64,000 bases of DNA from NCBI GenBank assembly GCA_002005505.1, contig KV908518.1:123676-187675 (forward strand), given 5' to 3'. Under the pieces are notes generated by a model, which saw only the letters and a program-made list of their open reading frames with translations, did not search any database and was not told the DNA's origin. Source of the stretch: Botryococcus braunii (Eukaryota > Chlorophyta > Trebouxiophyceae). The stretch's first letter is position 1. Every line of letters starts with the position of its first letter. Shown one piece after another: positions 62,306-64,000 of this stretch. A program made the position numbers and the translations under genes.

Positions 62306-62812
62306 CTAAGGGCGAATCCGAGGGATTGTGCCCCTGGGAGGCAATGGAGGCAACCCGTGACTCCCTCTGTACTGCTCCACTTGCTGGCGGCAGCGCGTAA
62401 AATTCGTGAGTGGTTCCCACGTATCGTCGTCGGGCGTGTAACCTTTCCATCGCACAAGGTATTGCATATGCGGGGTTCCATCCGGGTCGTAGAGAGTGCG
62501 GCCGCGGTCGTCCATGAGTGGCTTGTGGTCCACAATGCCACCAATCTCGTATTCGATATGGTCGTTGACGAGGTGCGGGGGCGGCGGCGGCGGACGCACA
62601 CGTGCGACATCAGCGGTACGGTAGGGGGTGAGGAAGTTGACATTCACGGTCGGATGATACCGGTCGTAGCCGTCTGGAAACTCCAAGCGGTACGCGTTGG
62701 GGCCAGGCGAGCTAAGGACCTTGAAGGGTCCCACACGCCGAGGCGCAAACTTCTGTGGAAGTTTCCTGTGAACTGCAAAGAAGTCCCGATCCACAAGCAC
62801 GTACGTCTGGGG
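62306..62812 (-). CDS. G5 integrase GPF module and chromodomain (3' fragment)
   Basis: The open frame starts inside integrase (VLVDRDFFAVHRK). It shows the GPF-type module (RRVGPFKVLSS, NAYRLEFPDGY, HPTVNVNFLTPY). A chromodomain follows after a Pro run (YEIGGIVDHKP, then MQYLVRWKGYTPDDDTWEP). The aromatic cage region is plausible: Tyr in YEIGG and Trp in RWKGY and DTWEP. The upstream pol is missing at 62813, where an unrelated tandem repeat begins. Confidence 0.82.
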   Translation of the reverse strand, partial: PQTYVLVDRDFFAVHRKLPQKFAPRRVGPFKVLSSPGPNAYRLEFPDGYDRYHPTVNVNFLTPYRTADVARVRPPPPPPHLVNDHIEYEIGGIVDHKPLMDDRGRTLYDPDGTPHMQYLVRWKGYTPDDDTWEPLTNFTRCRQQVEQYRGSHGLPPLPPRGTIPRIRP

Positions 62813-62814
62813 TT

Positions 62815-63605
62815 AAGAAATGGGACAGTATGGGACGGGGATGGGGCTCGCGGCACTCCTGTCCCATCCGGCTGGTCGGGGATGGGCCTCACCAACCACT
62901 CGTCCAGTTTGAGCTTCGCCGTCCGGGTCCCTGATCGGCGTGTCCATTCCCCGTCCCATCCGTCCTCAGCCTGAAAGTGGCACATCAGATCCTTGGCCCA
63001 AAGTGTCCCATACCGACTAGCCCATCCGGGTCCAAGATTGACTGAGCCCCATCCTTGTCCAATATGGACAGCCTCATCCTGGTCACAGAAAGGGCTTACC
63101 ACTTTCCTGTCCATTCCTTACTTACATGTTATGGTCCAATTGTGACCATGCTGCAAATCCGTCCATATGGGTCCAGCCGGTTTCGCGACAGTATTTGCCC
63201 ATGCCCAATTGTGACCCAAACCGGCGTCGACATCTGGGTACCTCTTGTGCGAACCCCATCCCTGACACATCCAAAGGTGGAATCATGGGACGGTGATGGG
63301 CCTCGCCAATCACTCGTCCAATTTGGGCTTCTCCGTCCGGGTCCCTGATTGGCGTGTCCATTCCCCGTCCCATCCGTCCTCAGCCTGAAAGTGGCACATC
63401 AGATCCTTGGCCCAAAGTATCCCATATTATCCAGCCCATCCGGGTCCCAAGTTTGACTGAGCCACATCCTTGTCCAATATGGGCAGCCTCATCCTGGTCA
63501 CAGAAAGGGCTTACCAATTCCCGTCCATTCCTTACTTACTGGTTACGGTCCAATTGTGACCATGCTGAGCACTGGTCCAAATGGGTCCCGCTTAATAGGG
63601 GTCCA
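62815..63605. repeat. Tandem duplication, unit about 414 bp
   Basis: A unit including GATGGGCCTCRCCAAYCACT occurs at 62881 and 63295, with the following roughly 290 bp matching closely (GTCCGGGTCCCTGAT, CAGCCTGAAAGTGGCACATC, CAGCCTCATCCTGGTCACAG). It breaks the G5 integrase frame. No coding capacity was recognised. Confidence 0.8.
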
Positions 63606-63708
63606 GAGAGAGAGGGAGGGGGGGGGGGGGGGAGAGAGAGAGGAGAGAGGAGAGAGGAGAGAGAGAGAGAGAGAGAGGAGAGAGGAGAGAGGAGGAGAGA
63701 GAGGAGAG

Positions 63709-63774
<66 letters not shown>

Positions 63775-63921
63775 GAGAGAGAGAGAGAGGAGGGGAGAGA
63801 GGAGGGGGGGAGAGGGGGGGGGGGGGGGGAGAGGGGGGGGGGGGGGGGGGGGGGGGAGGGAGAGGGGGGAGGAGAGGGGGGGGGGGGAGAGGAGAGAGAG
63901 GAGAGAGAGAGAGAGGGAGGG

Positions 63922-63980
<59 letters not shown>

Positions 63981-64000
63981 GAGAGGAGAGAGAGAGAGAG
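63606..64000. repeat. (GA)n/(G)n low-complexity purine tract
   Basis: About 395 bp of almost pure purine on this strand run to the window end, mixing GA, GGA and long G runs. Such tracts are error-prone in assembly, and the window edge may reflect that. Confidence 0.95.

Overview
This window is eukaryotic repeat-rich DNA, not prokaryotic. It holds GT-AG spliceosomal introns of about 80-120 bp (with two longer ones), nested LTR retrotransposons, long dinucleotide microsatellites and a higher-order satellite. Chromodomain Ty3/gypsy elements, copia elements primed by an internal fragment of initiator tRNA-Met, and a Crypton-type tyrosine recombinase suggest a green-lineage genome, perhaps a streptophyte alga. 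No species can be named from the sequence alone.

Layout. (1) 1-19.2 kb: Ty3/gypsy element E1 (+) is split into three by two clean insertions. E2 (4249-10202, minus, chromodomain, intact 1548-aa ORF, TSD CTGAC) sits in its RNase H. E3 (12058-17036, minus, decayed copia derivative, TSD ATATT) sits in its integrase. E1 carries two unusual domains: a Dam-like N6-adenine methyltransferase between protease and RT, and a PHD finger between RNase H and integrase. (2) 19.8-25.8 kb: an old gypsy fragment is interrupted by gypsy element G3 (+), which is itself broken. (3) 26.5-29.0 kb: a three-exon minus-strand gene of unknown function whose exons join in frame. (4) 29.0-41.7 kb: a G4-family gypsy element (G4b, +) has an LTR shredded by insertions. 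One is a 1.5-kb insert holding a four-exon transcribed-looking unit followed by its own intronless copy. Others are a solo LTR and copia element C1 (33230-40505, minus, TSD GTTAT). C1 has an extra ORF upstream of gag whose N-terminus imitates the histone H3 tail, with Met at the position of Lys9. (5) 41.7-50.2 kb: a block bounded by two copies of the start of one LTR family (Y). It contains 194-bp repeats, (GA)n tracts, a 184-bp satellite with higher-order structure, and a spliced Crypton-like gene (tyrosine recombinase plus GCR1_C-like domain) with two lesions. (6) 50.2-61.3 kb: copia C2 (minus), interrupted by gypsy G4a (53614-59824, 451-bp LTRs with no difference seen, TSD CAGGC). (7) 61.3-64 kb: the LTR and chromodomain end of gypsy G5, a 414-bp duplication, and G/GA-rich low-complexity DNA.

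How the parts relate. Most of the window consists of elements inserted into elements, and target-site duplications let the order be read. Several elements carry separate ways of touching chromatin: chromodomains (E2, G4a remnant, G5), a PHD finger and a Dam-like methylase (E1), and an H3-tail look-alike (C1). Four gypsy primer sites share TGGTATCGGCGA, and two copia elements have the half-tRNA-iMet primer site. Both superfamilies may therefore prime from the same initiator tRNA.
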